NCBI RefSeq assembly: GCF_003892345.1
Contig: NZ_RRUE01000002.1
Span: 62,001 to 126,000 of the forward strand
DNA: 64,000 nt
Direction: 5' to 3'
Source of the DNA: Lautropia dentalis
GTDB lineage: Bacteria > Pseudomonadota > Gammaproteobacteria > Burkholderiales > Burkholderiaceae_E
Part shown: piece by piece, positions 18,859 to 27,449 of the stretch
Layout of the letters: every line of letters starts with the position of its first letter
Numbering within the stretch: the first letter of the stretch is position 1
Program-made: the position numbers and the translations under genes
Notes under the pieces: generated by a model
The model's input: only the letters and a program-made list of their open reading frames with translations
Database searches by the model: none
What the model was told of the DNA's origin: nothing

Positions 18859-21277
18859 GGGCGTCTCCCCGGCCGGATTCCCCGGGATGCGTGTTTCCCT
18901 GCACGGGCTCGGCGGCGCCGGCGGACCAGTGCTGCTGCAGGGCGGCCCGGGCCACGTCCGGATCGGAGAAGGGATGGAACACGCCGGCGATTTCCTGGGT
19001 GGTTTCCCGCCCCTTGCCGGCAATCAGCACCACGTCGGCCGCATCGGCATCGGCAATGGCGGCATCGATGGCTGCACGGCGATCCACCTCGGTACGCCAG
19101 GCCGGTGCCTTCAGGCCGGCCGCCACGTCGGCCATGATGCGCTGCGGGTCTTCGTCACGCGGGTTGTCACTGGTGACCACCACACGGTCGGCCAGGGCCT
19201 CGACGGCATGAGCCATGTCGGGACGCTTGCCCCGGTCGCGGTTGCCACCGGCACCGAACACACAGCAGAGCCGGCCGCCACGCTGGGTGGCCACCTCACG
19301 CAGGGCGGACAGCACGTTGGTCAGCGCGTCCGGCGTGTGGGCATAGTCGACCACCACCAACGGGCGCGTGGTGTCGTGAATGGGAGCAGGTCCCCCTGCC
19401 GCAGCGTACATGCCTTCCGGCAGGGACATGTTCGAAGAAGAGGCCGCGGCTGCACCAGAAACCGTCGCACCGGAAGCAGTCGTACCGGAAAGAGCGGCAT
19501 CGGAAACGGCTGCGTCGAAAATGGCTGTATCAGAAGCGGATACATCAGCAGCGGCCGCCGCAGGCGATGCCGGCAGCGTCACCACTTCCATCCGTCCGGG
19601 CACGGGCTGCAGCAGCTGGATGCCCTCGGCAATGCGCGGGAAGTTCCAGCCCAGCGCGCGCCAGCTGCCGGCGGCGGCCAGTGCGTTCTCGTGGTTGAAG
19701 CGACCCAGAATGTCGAGCTGCAGCGCGGCCACGTTGCGGAACATGGAGCCGGTAAGCTGTTTGCGGGCCGCATCCCTGCCCTCCTGGCCGTCGGCTTCGA
19801 CAGTCTGCCGGGCAAAGTCGGTGAGATGTCGGCCGGGGAACATCATCAGCACGAACTGGCCGGGCGCCTCGCCCTGGGTCAGCTCCAGCACCTCGTCGCA
19901 CTGGGCAGACAGCAGGAAGAACGTCGCCAGACGGACGCGGGCATGCTCGTCCATCTTTGCGGCCACATCATCGGCCCGCCCCGTTTCGCCGGGGTTGCGA
20001 TAGGCGCTGTTGACCCAGTAACCGATGATGCGCGGTGCCGCCGGATGGGCGTTGAGCACATCGATGAGGTGCCGCGCAAACGGATCCCCCAGATTGACCA
20101 CGGCCGCCTGCAGCGTGGGCCAGGCAAAGAGCGCCTGCTTGGCCGCCCCGTAGGTGGCCATGGAACCGTGATAGTCGAGGTGATCGCGGGTGAGATTGGT
20201 GAACACCGCCGTATGGATGTCGGTGCCGGCCATGCGCCCCTGCTCGATGCCGATGGACGAAGCTTCCATGGCCACGACGGCCACGGGATCGTCCGTGTTC
20301 GAGCGAAACTGCTGGAACAGCGTCTGCAGCGTCAGCGCGTCGGGCGTGGTCAGGCCCACGTATTCGAGCTGGCCCGGACGGCCCACCCCATTGGTGCCAA
20401 TGACGACGCCGGCACCAGCCGGCACCGGCACGTCGCGTTCGGCCTCGCCATCGAGCGCCATGATCAGCGCTTCGGGCCGGCGCATCCCGGCAGCAGCCCT
20501 GACAGGTTCACCTGGCGCACCAGCATCATGCGCACCGGCACCATGCGTTGCACCGATCGAACCTGCATCAGGCGAATCTGCCCCGGCGGAAACGGCAGCA
20601 GCGCCTGCGTCCGCATCATCCAGACCCCTGTCGGCAGCCAGCAGACCGTCCGCCCGCTGTGCCTCGGCACGCAGATCGTTGATGCCCTGAGCAATCCAGT
20701 GCGTGGTGCTGGTCTTGCCGTTGGTGCCGGTGACGGCCACCACGTCCAGCGCATGACTCGGGTGATCGTAGAAGGCATCGGCCACCGGGCCGAGATGGAC
20801 GGCCAGACCGGGCACGACGCAGGCGGGCACGGGCAGGCCCGACGGCCAGGTGGCATGCAGGCTGGCCAGCATGTCGTCGATGGCCCGCGCCTCTTGCTCC
20901 CGGGCCTGTGCGAAGTCCTTGTCCTGACCGGACACCGCTGCCGTGCCGGACATATCGGCCACACCCGGTACGCCGCCACCGGAAGCCTCCTGGGCATGAC
21001 CGGCAGCCGGAACGGCATGACTGGCAGCCACAGCCGCATGACTGGCGGCCGGCGCGGAAACGCCGAACACCACCGCCGCAGCGCCCTTGTCGAGCGCCTG
21101 TGCGATGAAGGCCGAGCCCTGCAGACGGTGACCCGCCAACGCAAAGAAGGCGTCTCCGGGGTGCACGCGGCGGCTGTCGGAAACGAGACGCCCGGTGGCG
21201 GGCAGATGCTCCCGCAACCAGGCGACCAGGGCTTCAGGCTGGATGTGTGCCGGCTGACCCGGTGGGCGGTTGGCCAT
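18851..21277 (-). CDS. murE: UDP-MurNAc-L-Ala-D-Glu--meso-DAP ligase MurE, oversized
   Basis: MurE adds meso-diaminopimelate to UDP-MurNAc-L-Ala-D-Glu. The product is 808 residues, against about 490-520 in the family. Conserved blocks are the N-terminal DSRRVHPGDAFFAL, P-loop VTGTNGKTSTTHW near 182-194, MEASSIGIEQGR, TNLTRDHLDYHGSM, VVVDYAHTPDAL, and TSDNPRDEDP, whose DNPR signature indicates meso-DAP specificity. Three Ala/Ser/Gly-rich inserts lie at about residues 73-150, 203-287 and 565-635. The first and third are built from short tandem DNA repeats of 21 and 15 bases. The start shares a base with the ftsI stop (TGATG). The enzyme is probably active because the catalytic blocks are complete. 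Confidence 0.96.
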   Translation of the reverse strand: MANRPPGQPAHIQPEALVAWLREHLPATGRLVSDSRRVHPGDAFFALAGHRLQGSAFIAQALDKGAAAVVFGVSAPAASHAAVAASHAVPAAGHAQEASGGGVPGVADMSGTAAVSGQDKDFAQAREQEARAIDDMLASLHATWPSGLPVPACVVPGLAVHLGPVADAFYDHPSHALDVVAVTGTNGKTSTTHWIAQGINDLRAEAQRADGLLAADRGLDDADAGAAAVSAGADSPDAGSIGATHGAGAHDAGAPGEPVRAAAGMRRPEALIMALDGEAERDVPVPAGAGVVIGTNGVGRPGQLEYVGLTTPDALTLQTLFQQFRSNTDDPVAVVAMEASSIGIEQGRMAGTDIHTAVFTNLTRDHLDYHGSMATYGAAKQALFAWPTLQAAVVNLGDPFARHLIDVLNAHPAAPRIIGYWVNSAYRNPGETGRADDVAAKMDEHARVRLATFFLLSAQCDEVLELTQGEAPGQFVLMMFPGRHLTDFARQTVEADGQEGRDAARKQLTGSMFRNVAALQLDILGRFNHENALAAAGSWRALGWNFPRIAEGIQLLQPVPGRMEVVTLPASPAAAAADVSASDTAIFDAAVSDAALSGTTASGATVSGAAAASSSNMSLPEGMYAAAGGPAPIHDTTRPLVVVDYAHTPDALTNVLSALREVATQRGGRLCCVFGAGGNRDRGKRPDMAHAVEALADRVVVTSDNPRDEDPQRIMADVAAGLKAPAWRTEVDRRAAIDAAIADADAADVVLIAGKGRETTQEIAGVFHPFSDPDVARAALQQHWSAGAAEPVQGNTHPGESGRGDAHV
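19452..19556. repeat. 15-bp tandem repeat within murE (seven units)
   Basis: Seven degenerate 15-base units run from 19452 to 19556 inside murE. Most follow the pattern G(C/T)(A/G)(C/T)C(A/G)GAA followed by a variable end. They encode an Ala/Ser/Thr/Val-rich five-residue repeat such as AVSDA and TASGA. The period is a multiple of three, so changes in copy number would keep murE in frame. Confidence 0.7.
20994..21056. repeat. 21-bp tandem repeat within murE (three units)
   Basis: Three 21-base units start at 20994, 21015 and 21036, each beginning GCATGAC(C/T)GGC. On the coding strand they give heptapeptides of the form ASHAxxA (ASHAAVA, ASHAVPA, AGHAQEA) in the first MurE insert. Confidence 0.75.
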
Positions 21278-23262
21278 CAGGCGCCTCCGCGTCCGGCGCC
21301 CGGACGTTCATTCTCCTGGCGGACGGCCAGTCGCGGCTTGCCGGGTTCGTCCACGGAAGAAGTCTTCCGGGTACGCGGCTGCGGGATGAGGGTATGGCGC
21401 GGCACGCTGATGTTCTTCACGCGGCCCACGTCACCCGGCGCGCTGGGCACGCTGCCCGGCGAAACCGTCAGTTCGGGGGTGATCGGCGAGATCATCGTCT
21501 CGAACGGAGCATCCGGTTCGACGGCCAGCGTGTGCAGTGCCTCGCTGGTGATTTTCGAGAACACCGGTGCTGCGATTTCGGCCCCGTAATACTTGCCGGC
21601 CCCCGGTTCGTCGATCATGACGGCCACGATGACGCGCGGGTTGGACATCGGCGCCATGCCGATGAAGGACGACACGTATTTCTTGACGTAACGGCCCCCT
21701 TCCAGCTTCTTGGTGGTACCGGTCTTGCCGCCGATGCGGTAGCCAGGAACGGCCGCAGCCGCCACGGCGTCCTTGTTGCCGGCCGACATTTCGAGGATGT
21801 GACGCATGGTGGCCGCCGTTTTCGCGCTGATCACCGGCGTGCCACGGGAAGCGGCAGCGCCCTGGCCAACCCGCAGGTCGGCACCCCGCGAGGAAACCTG
21901 AATGGCCCGCACGCGGCGCTCTTCTTCGGGCATGACCAGCTGGGCCGGCAGCACATCACCCCCACCGGCAAAGACGGTGTAGGCACGCGCCATCTGCAGC
22001 AGCGACACGGACAGGCCGTGACCGTAGGAAATGGTGGCGTGCTCAATGGGCTTCCATTTGGCAAACGGACGCAGGCGACCGGCCGCGGCACCGGGGAAAC
22101 CGATGTGCGGGGCCTGGCCGATACCGACGGCATCGAGCATCTTCCAGTGCGCCTCGGGCGACATGCTCAGCGCCATCTTGGCCGTGCCGATGTTGGAGCT
22201 TTTCTGGATGACCTGCTGCAGCGTCATCAGTTCCTTGTTGCGGTGGGCGTCACGGATGACATCCGGGCCGATCTTCATGAAGCCCTCACGCGCGTCGAAC
22301 AGCGACGAGGGCGTGTAGCGGCCACTGTCGAGCGCCAGCGCGGCGGTGAACACCTTCAGCGTGGAGCCCGGTTCGTACAGGTCGGTGATGGCACGATTGC
22401 GCAGGCCATTGCCGTTGAGCGTGCGGCGGTCGGCCGGGTTGTACGACGGCCAGTTGGCCAGCGCCAGCACCTGACCGTTGCGGGCATCGAGCACGACAGC
22501 TGCGCCAGACTTGGCCTGCTGGCTGACCACCGCTTCCTTGACGGCCTGGAACGCCTGATACTGGATGCGCGAATCGATGGTGAGCTTCAGGTCGCGGCCA
22601 TCCTGCGGTTCGCGGATCTGGTCGATGTCGCTGATGATGCGGCCGCTGCCATCCCGGATGACCCGGCGGCTGCCCGGCTTGCCGGCCAGTGTGGACTGGA
22701 AGGCCAGTTCGAGCCCTTCCTGGCCCACATGGGCCAGGTCGGTGAAGCCGACGAGGTGCGCGGCAATCTCGCCCTCGGGATAGTTGCGCTTGTATTCGCT
22801 GTCCTGGCCGATGCCGTGGATGCGCAGGGCGGCAATCCGCTCGGCGGTGTCCAGATCGACCTGACGCTTCAGGAAGGTGAAGTTGCGATCACCGTGTGTG
22901 AGCTTGCCCTGCAGCTCTTCGGACTTCATGCCCAGCAGGCGGGCGAGGTCGACGAGGCGCGGATCGTTCAGGTCCACGCGGTCGGCATAGGCCCAGATGG
23001 AGCGGGCCGGCAGGCTGGACGCCAGCACCACACCATGACGGTCGAGGATGCGGCCCCGGTTGGCCTGCAGCTCGATGGTCTTTTCATAGCGCTGGGCACC
23101 CTGCGCCTGGAGGAAGGGCTTGGAAGCCGTCTGCAGATAGAACGCCTTGGCAAAGAGCGCCGAGAACGCCACGAACAGCAGCGCAAACATGAAACGCGAA
23201 CGCCACAGCTGCAAACGCGCCTGCAGCAGGTGCGGGGCGGCGAATTTGACTGATTTGGGCAT
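21277..23262 (-). CDS. ftsI: Septal transpeptidase FtsI (PBP3)
   Basis: FtsI is the class B penicillin-binding protein that cross-links septal peptidoglycan. The product is 661 residues. A basic cytoplasmic tail and one membrane anchor (about residues 23-42) precede the pedestal domain, which contains QANRGRILDRHGVVLA. The transpeptidase has the catalytic serine in EPGSTLKVF (Ser about 300), the SSN motif in QKSSNIGTAKM, and KTGTTKK at about 513. About 70 residues follow the catalytic domain and form a Pro/Arg-rich tail (PRHTLIPQPRTRKTSSVDE) of unknown role. It overlaps ftsL and murE by one base each. Confidence 0.97.
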   Translation of the reverse strand: MPKSVKFAAPHLLQARLQLWRSRFMFALLFVAFSALFAKAFYLQTASKPFLQAQGAQRYEKTIELQANRGRILDRHGVVLASSLPARSIWAYADRVDLNDPRLVDLARLLGMKSEELQGKLTHGDRNFTFLKRQVDLDTAERIAALRIHGIGQDSEYKRNYPEGEIAAHLVGFTDLAHVGQEGLELAFQSTLAGKPGSRRVIRDGSGRIISDIDQIREPQDGRDLKLTIDSRIQYQAFQAVKEAVVSQQAKSGAAVVLDARNGQVLALANWPSYNPADRRTLNGNGLRNRAITDLYEPGSTLKVFTAALALDSGRYTPSSLFDAREGFMKIGPDVIRDAHRNKELMTLQQVIQKSSNIGTAKMALSMSPEAHWKMLDAVGIGQAPHIGFPGAAAGRLRPFAKWKPIEHATISYGHGLSVSLLQMARAYTVFAGGGDVLPAQLVMPEEERRVRAIQVSSRGADLRVGQGAAASRGTPVISAKTAATMRHILEMSAGNKDAVAAAAVPGYRIGGKTGTTKKLEGGRYVKKYVSSFIGMAPMSNPRVIVAVMIDEPGAGKYYGAEIAAPVFSKITSEALHTLAVEPDAPFETMISPITPELTVSPGSVPSAPGDVGRVKNISVPRHTLIPQPRTRKTSSVDEPGKPRLAVRQENERPGAGRGGA

Positions 23263-23534
23263 CAGCGGCTTCCTCTCAGATAAATCGTGCGCTCTGGGGT
23301 CAGCGCGATCATCCCCAGATCCTGGCGGGCCCGGGCGTCCAGCAGCGAGGGCTTGGCCAGTCGGGTGATCTCGATCTGCAATTGCGAAAAACGTACGTCC
23401 AGTTCGCGGGCCTGACCCTGCGCCTGTTCCATTTCGGTGTTGAGCCGGCGGGCCCGGTTCTGCGAGGTGACCAGCAGCAGGGCTGCTGCCATCAGCAGCA
23501 GGGCCAGCACGATGTTGATCCGGTTCAGCATCAT
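23262..23534 (-). CDS. ftsL: Cell division protein FtsL
   Basis: FtsL is the small bitopic divisome protein that pairs with FtsB through a coiled coil and binds FtsQ. The product is 90 residues: a short N terminus, a hydrophobic segment at about residues 6-23 (INIVLALLLMAAALLLVT), and a helical periplasmic part rich in Gln, Arg, Glu and Leu with heptad character. It ends LTPERTIYLRGSR, typical of betaproteobacterial FtsL. ATG 23534 and the adjacent ATG 23531 are both possible; a GGGGGAA stretch lies just upstream. Confidence 0.9.
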   Translation of the reverse strand: MMLNRINIVLALLLMAAALLLVTSQNRARRLNTEMEQAQGQARELDVRFSQLQIEITRLAKPSLLDARARQDLGMIALTPERTIYLRGSR

Positions 23535-23547
23535 CTTCCGTTCCCCC

Positions 23548-24519
23548 TCAGTGCACCGCCGCCGGCAGCCGCTCGGCCACCCGCAGGATGGCCGAGCGTG
23601 CCCGCGGATTGACCGCCTGCTCGGCCTCGCCGGGCAGCCAGCGCCCGACGGACTTCAGCAGCGGCTCGGCCAGCCAGGCACCGGTCACGGGGTGACGCTC
23701 GGCATCCCGGCCGGCATGGCGGGCGATGAACTGCTTGACCACACGGTCCTCGTTGGAATGGAAACTGATCACCGCCAGACGGCCGGATGGCTTCAGGCGC
23801 GACAGGGCGATGTTCAGGATCCGCGCGAGTTCGCCGCCTTCGTCATTGGTGTGAATCCGTAGAGCCTGAAAGGTGCGTGTGGCCGGATTTTTCGCCGAAT
23901 TCTTCTGCCGCCGACGGATGACCCCCGCCACGAGATCGGCAAGCTGTCGTGTTGTCTGAATGCCCTGGCCGTCGGTCTGGTCGCGGCGAGCAGCAATCTC
24001 CTTTGCAATCGGAAAAGCAAACCGTTCGTCACCATCTCTTTTCAATACCTCGGTAATCTGTTCGACCGACGCCTGCATCAGCCACTCGTAGGCCGATACC
24101 CCCTCGGTCGGATCCATGCGCATGTCCAGCGGGCCATCACCGGAGAAGCTGAAGCCCCGGCGCGGATCGTCGACCTGCGGCGAGGAGATGCCCAGGTCGA
24201 GCAGCAGGCCGTCGATCCGGCCCACACCGTGCTCGTCGAGCACACGGTCGAGCGCCGAGAAACGGGCGTGCACGATCCCGAACCGTGCGTCCGCGCTTTC
24301 ACGAGCCCATGCCTGTCCTGCTGCCACTGCTTCCGGATCCCTGTCCAATGCCAACAGACGGCCTTCCGGTCCGAGGGCCGCCAGAATCTGCCGGCTGTGC
24401 CCACCCCGACCGAAGGTGCCGTCCACGTACACCCCGTCCGGACGAATGGCCAGTCCCGCCACCGCCTCGTGCAGCAGCACGGGCAGGTGCAGACCCTGGG
24501 TCATTTCGTCCGGTTTCAT
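23548..24519 (-). CDS. rsmH: 16S rRNA (cytosine1402-N4)-methyltransferase RsmH
   Basis: RsmH (MraW) methylates N4 of C1402 in 16S rRNA using S-adenosylmethionine. From ATG 24519 the product is 323 residues. AAAGGGG lies about seven bases upstream, which is better than at the neighbouring ATGs (24537, 24504). Motifs include HLPVLLHEAVAGLAI, the SAM-binding VDGTFGRGGHSRQIL, LLDLGISSPQVDDPRRGFSF and TFQALRIHTNDE, with the C-terminal ISFHSNEDRVVKQF. It follows mraZ by 20 bases. Confidence 0.97.
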   Translation of the reverse strand: MKPDEMTQGLHLPVLLHEAVAGLAIRPDGVYVDGTFGRGGHSRQILAALGPEGRLLALDRDPEAVAAGQAWARESADARFGIVHARFSALDRVLDEHGVGRIDGLLLDLGISSPQVDDPRRGFSFSGDGPLDMRMDPTEGVSAYEWLMQASVEQITEVLKRDGDERFAFPIAKEIAARRDQTDGQGIQTTRQLADLVAGVIRRRQKNSAKNPATRTFQALRIHTNDEGGELARILNIALSRLKPSGRLAVISFHSNEDRVVKQFIARHAGRDAERHPVTGAWLAEPLLKSVGRWLPGEAEQAVNPRARSAILRVAERLPAAVH

Positions 24520-24539
24520 GTCCGCGCCCCTTTCCATGA

Positions 24540-24974
24540 TCAGAGGCCCGGAATGTCGCCCAAGTCTTCTGGCAAGCCGGCCGCAGCCTGCTGGTCCAGA
24601 TAGGCTTCCCAAATCTGTTCATCCCACAGCTCGAAGCGGGTCAGGTCACCGACCATCACCACCTTGCGGTCGAGCTTGCCGGCCCGACGCAGGATCGGGC
24701 TGACCAGGATGCGCCCTGCACCATCCATCTCCACAGTCTCTGCCGAGCCGATGAGCAGACGACGGATGCGGTCGTCCTTGGAAGTCAGTACGGAGGCGAT
24801 GTGCTCGCGTACCTTCTCCCACTCGGGCAGCGGGTAGATCCGCAGGAGGTCACCAAAGTGCCGGGTGAGCACGAGCTTCGTCACGCCCTGCTCTTCGAGC
24901 ATGCCGCGCCACTGCGAGGGGATCGTCAACCGACCCTTCGCATCCAGCGATAGCGGAAAGCTCCCTTCGAACAT
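24540..24974 (-). CDS. mraZ: Transcriptional regulator MraZ
   Basis: MraZ is a ring-forming DNA-binding protein with two SpoVT/AbrB-like domains that represses its own dcw operon in E. coli. The product is 144 residues. Domain 1 starts MFEGSFPLSLDAKGRLTIPS, and domain 2 has VEMDGAGRILVSPILR. It is the first gene of the dcw operon. The upstream region holds four TGGGN boxes with exact 10-base spacing, so autoregulation is likely to be conserved. Confidence 0.97.
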   Translation of the reverse strand: MFEGSFPLSLDAKGRLTIPSQWRGMLEEQGVTKLVLTRHFGDLLRIYPLPEWEKVREHIASVLTSKDDRIRRLLIGSAETVEMDGAGRILVSPILRRAGKLDRKVVMVGDLTRFELWDEQIWEAYLDQQAAAGLPEDLGDIPGL

Positions 24975-25091
24975 GGCTGCCCAACCCGGTTAGTGACTGG
25001 ATTCGGGCAACAGGAGCCGGGCAGGACCCCTGTTGCCGTCTTCCGGACGGTGGTGGCGAGCCGTGCGATCAGGCACGCCAGAAGTGAATTT

Positions 25092-25126
25092 TCCCACTCT
25101 GGCCCACCTTTTCCCACAAATCCCCA
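25092..25126 (-). promoter_or_regulatory. MraZ operator: four TGGGN boxes
   Basis: On the minus strand, TGGGG, TGGGA, TGGGC and TGGGA occur at 25126-25122, 25116-25112, 25106-25102 and 25096-25092. They are separated by exactly five bases, giving a 10-base period. This matches the known arrangement of MraZ-binding repeats. They begin about 10 bases after the predicted -10 element, in a position to block initiation or early elongation. Confidence 0.85.
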
Positions 25127-25135
25127 CCAGTTCGA

Positions 25136-25164
25136 AGAATACGGGGGGTTACGGACAGCGTCAA
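25136..25164 (-). promoter_or_regulatory. Predicted sigma-70 promoter of the dcw operon
   Basis: On the minus strand, a -35 hexamer TTGACG (25164-25159) is followed by a 17-base spacer and the -10 hexamer TATTCT (25141-25136). The transcription start would be near 25129, leaving a leader of about 155 bases to the mraZ ATG. The MraZ boxes lie immediately downstream. Confidence 0.75.
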
Positions 25165-25718
25165 ATCTGGAGAAAACGTTTTTCCTTGCTATGACAATGA
25201 CTTACAGAGGATCGCTCATCCTCCGAAAGCAACCGCCCAGCCACTTTTCACGCACTTAGCGAACTCTGTGCAAGTAAGTCATCAAGTAACTGGCTGTTAT
25301 TTGCAACACTTCTACAAGGATTGTCAAAAAAACGGGGGCGATTGGCGGCGTTTCCGGCCGACGAACGGTAGCCGTTTCGTTGCCCCGATGACGAAGCCCT
25401 GTGGTGCCGCCACCAACCCGTCGCGGCGGCGCGACCCGTTTCTGGCCGAAAATGCCACCCTATGGCAGCCGCACGACAGGTTTTGCAGCCTTTTTGCCAT
25501 GCGGATTGACAGGCGCCGCCTGCTCACCACCCGAACAGCCGCTTGACAGGCCCGAAAGCGCCGGCGCAGCCGGATGGACCATCAGAACACGTGCTGGCAG
25601 CGATCACCGGACGTGATTGTGCATGCAGCCTGAATGAGACAGTCCGCAGAAAAACGACAGTGAGTAACCGCTATGCCACAGCGGCAGTGATTACGCGGGG
25701 ACTGTTTATATGGAAGGA
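25165..25718. other. Intergenic region between the mraZ promoter and rnpB
   Basis: About 550 bases contain no convincing gene. An AT-richer stretch with the near-repeat CAAGTAAGTCATCAAGTAAC lies at about 25270-25290. The remaining short open frames show no family resemblance and no good ribosome binding sites. It should hold any distal control elements of the dcw operon and the end of the RNase P RNA transcript. Confidence 0.4.
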
Positions 25719-26128
25719 GGGGGAGCGGACCGATAAGCCGGATTCTGTCCCTCTGGCGAGGTGACGGTCATTCCTCTGGGCCTGCCGTTGCCGGCAGGCT
25801 CGAGCCATCTACCCGCACGCTCGGGCGGGCGCCCTGCGCAGCCGGGGCTGCGTCGCGTGCCTACATGATGTTGCTCCGGATGGGGTTTGGCCTGCCACGT
25901 CTGTCACCAGCCGCGCGGTGGGCTCTTACCCCACCTTTTCACCCTTGCCTGGCCGCTTGCGCTGCCGGGCGGTACGTTTTCTGTGCCACTGTCCGTCGCT
26001 TTGGGGGCATTGGTGGGACGCCGTCCCACTTCTGCCCCGTATGGCGCCTGGCCGTTAGCCAGCATCCTGCCCGCTGGAGTCCGGACTTTCCTCCGGGTTG
26101 CCCCGGCGACCGTCTGGTCTGCTCCCGG
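25719..26128 (-). ncRNA. rnpB: RNase P RNA (class A)
   Basis: This is the catalytic RNA of RNase P, which matures the 5' ends of tRNAs. On the minus strand the 5' end GGGAGCAGACC pairs with the 3' end GGTCCGCTCCC to form P1. Conserved elements in order are CAGACGGTCGCCG, GAGGAAAGTCCGGACTCC (the universally conserved 5' core), GGTAAGAGCCCACC, and ACAGAATCCGGCTTATCGG near the 3' end. The length of about 410 bases fits the A-type of proteobacteria. The exact ends are set from P1 and could be off by a few bases. Confidence 0.95.
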
Positions 26129-26179
26129 AGAGGGAATGTATCACTGATGGCGGCCGCGAGCGCAGTAGGCCAGATAAGG

Positions 26180-26209
26180 AAAAGCCCGCCGGGGAAGGCG
26201 GGCTTTTCT
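26180..26209. terminator. Bidirectional terminator hairpin 1
   Basis: AAAAGCCCGCC and GGCGGGCTTTT form an 11-base stem around a GGGGAA loop, with A and T runs on the two sides. It can terminate in either direction. It lies 50 bases upstream of the rnpB 5' end, so it should insulate rnpB from read-through. Confidence 0.8.
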
Positions 26210-26316
26210 CTCGTAGCGCCAGGGGGGGGAGGCTTGCGCCCCGCGTGGCCCCTGACTTCGGCAAGGAGTCTACATCAATACGGGCAACCGCCCAACAACA
26301 CAGGCCCCTACATAAG

Positions 26317-26346
26317 TGAAAAGCCCACCAAAGGTGGGCTTTTCAC
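26317..26346. terminator. Bidirectional terminator hairpin 2
   Basis: GTGAAAAGCCCACC and GGTGGGCTTTTCAC form a 14-base stem around AAA. It lies about 107 bases from the similar hairpin at 26180. No protein gene lies between them, so the interval may be a small transcript or just tandem insulation. The next 390 bases to the FimV-like gene show no gene or RNA that I can recognise. Confidence 0.8.
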
Positions 26347-26737
26347 GTTCGCTTATTGGCAGGGGGGAGTGAACGGAAAAACATGCCGTTCCCCGCGAAG
26401 CCCTAGCCCACGCTCCAATATTAATAGATGCCAGAACCGATACCAACCAGCGACAACCCGACAGATCATGCTGCGGCCATCCGGCACAACAAGACCACCA
26501 AAGTGCGACACCGACGGTCGCACCGCCCCGCCAACCACTCATCCCCCGGCACTCGACACGGCCGCATCGCAGGCAGAGACTGGCGCCGCACAAGAATCCC
26601 CTGAAACAGTGCCGGGCTGTCACCCCATGCCTGAAGGCAGGTGCAGGATGCAGCAGCACAGGCACGCTGGCCGCACGGTCACGCCGGATGAGGCATGAAC
26701 GGTTCGGGGGACCAGGAACCCTTTTGAGGATCTGTTG
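26347..26737. other. Intergenic region upstream of the FimV-like gene
   Basis: The 391 bases between the second terminator and the FimV-like start contain only short, low-quality open frames. I see no tRNA, no strong promoter hexamers and no repeat. It probably carries the promoter and leader of the downstream gene. Confidence 0.35.
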
Positions 26738-27253
26738 ATGAATCGCGTTGCAAAGCGGGCCGCGATGGCCGTCGTTGCCGCTGTCGGTCTGGGCGCCAGC
26801 CTGAACGCCGCTGCGGTCGAGTATCCCGTCAATTTCGGCGAGCCTATCGTGCTGTCCGAGCAGGGCCAGCCCCTGAAGGTGCTGCTGCCCTTCGATGGCG
26901 CGCCCAACGACCGGGCCACCGCCGTGGCCTTCCTGGTGGAGAACACCGAGGTGCCGGAGGGCTTCCGCGCCCCGGTCGCGAAGAACTTCACGGTGATGCG
27001 TCCCGAAGCATCCCCCTACGTGATCTTTCATTCACGCGAGGACGTGAAGGCGCCGCAGATCGTGCTGACGGTCAACGTGACCGGCGACCCGAACAGCCCC
27101 TACCAGATGCAGCTGAGCATTCCCGACGGAAGCAGCAGCCGCATGATGATGGCCAGCGCCGACGGCAGCCAGAACCGCCGCGCCGGCACGGGCCGGAACT
27201 CGTTCCGCCGTGTGAAGGGGCCTGTTGCCCGGACGGACCTGCCACCGAAGTGA
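26738..27253 (+). CDS. Exported FimV N-terminal-domain-like protein
   Basis: A 171-residue predicted secreted protein. The N terminus MNRVAKRAAMAVVAAVGLGAS and the following NAAAVE form a Sec signal peptide with a likely cleavage after AAA. The mature part begins with VNFGEPIVLSEQGQPLKVLL and includes APQIVLTVNVTGD, a pattern like the N-terminal domain of FimV/HubP (GE..S..GQPL and a late hydrophobic strand). The LysM motif and long acidic C terminus of true FimV are absent, and a basic Arg/Ser-rich tail follows instead. GAGGA lies seven bases before ATG 26738. It is convergent with the DUF3025 gene. The family assignment is tentative. Confidence 0.6.
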   Translation: MNRVAKRAAMAVVAAVGLGASLNAAAVEYPVNFGEPIVLSEQGQPLKVLLPFDGAPNDRATAVAFLVENTEVPEGFRAPVAKNFTVMRPEASPYVIFHSREDVKAPQIVLTVNVTGDPNSPYQMQLSIPDGSSSRMMMASADGSQNRRAGTGRNSFRRVKGPVARTDLPPK

Positions 27254-27449
27254 CCAGCCAGCCATCGACGCAAGCTTGCGGCCATCGATGCCGGCTGTCC
27301 GCCACCAGTGCGGCCACGCTGCCATCGTCATGATCTGGCCGTTGTCGATGCAGGCACACGCCGTCAATGTGGCCGGCCCGCTGCTGATGTGACCTGCCTG
27401 CCGTCGTGACCGGAACCGGGACCAGTCTTCAACATATGCCGTAGCCCCG

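Noticed and set aside
19452-21056. Possible CRISPR array from regularly spaced repeats
   Set aside because: The repeats are contiguous 15- and 21-bp units without spacers and lie inside murE; no cas gene is present.
18002-21589. Very long open frame on the plus strand opposite murF, murE and ftsI
   Set aside because: It is antisense to three certain genes, arises from high GC third positions, and its translation resembles no protein family.
26270-27031. Minus-strand open frame opposite the FimV-like gene
   Set aside because: The plus-strand frame has a signal peptide, a good ribosome binding site and a family-like domain; the minus-strand product has none of these.
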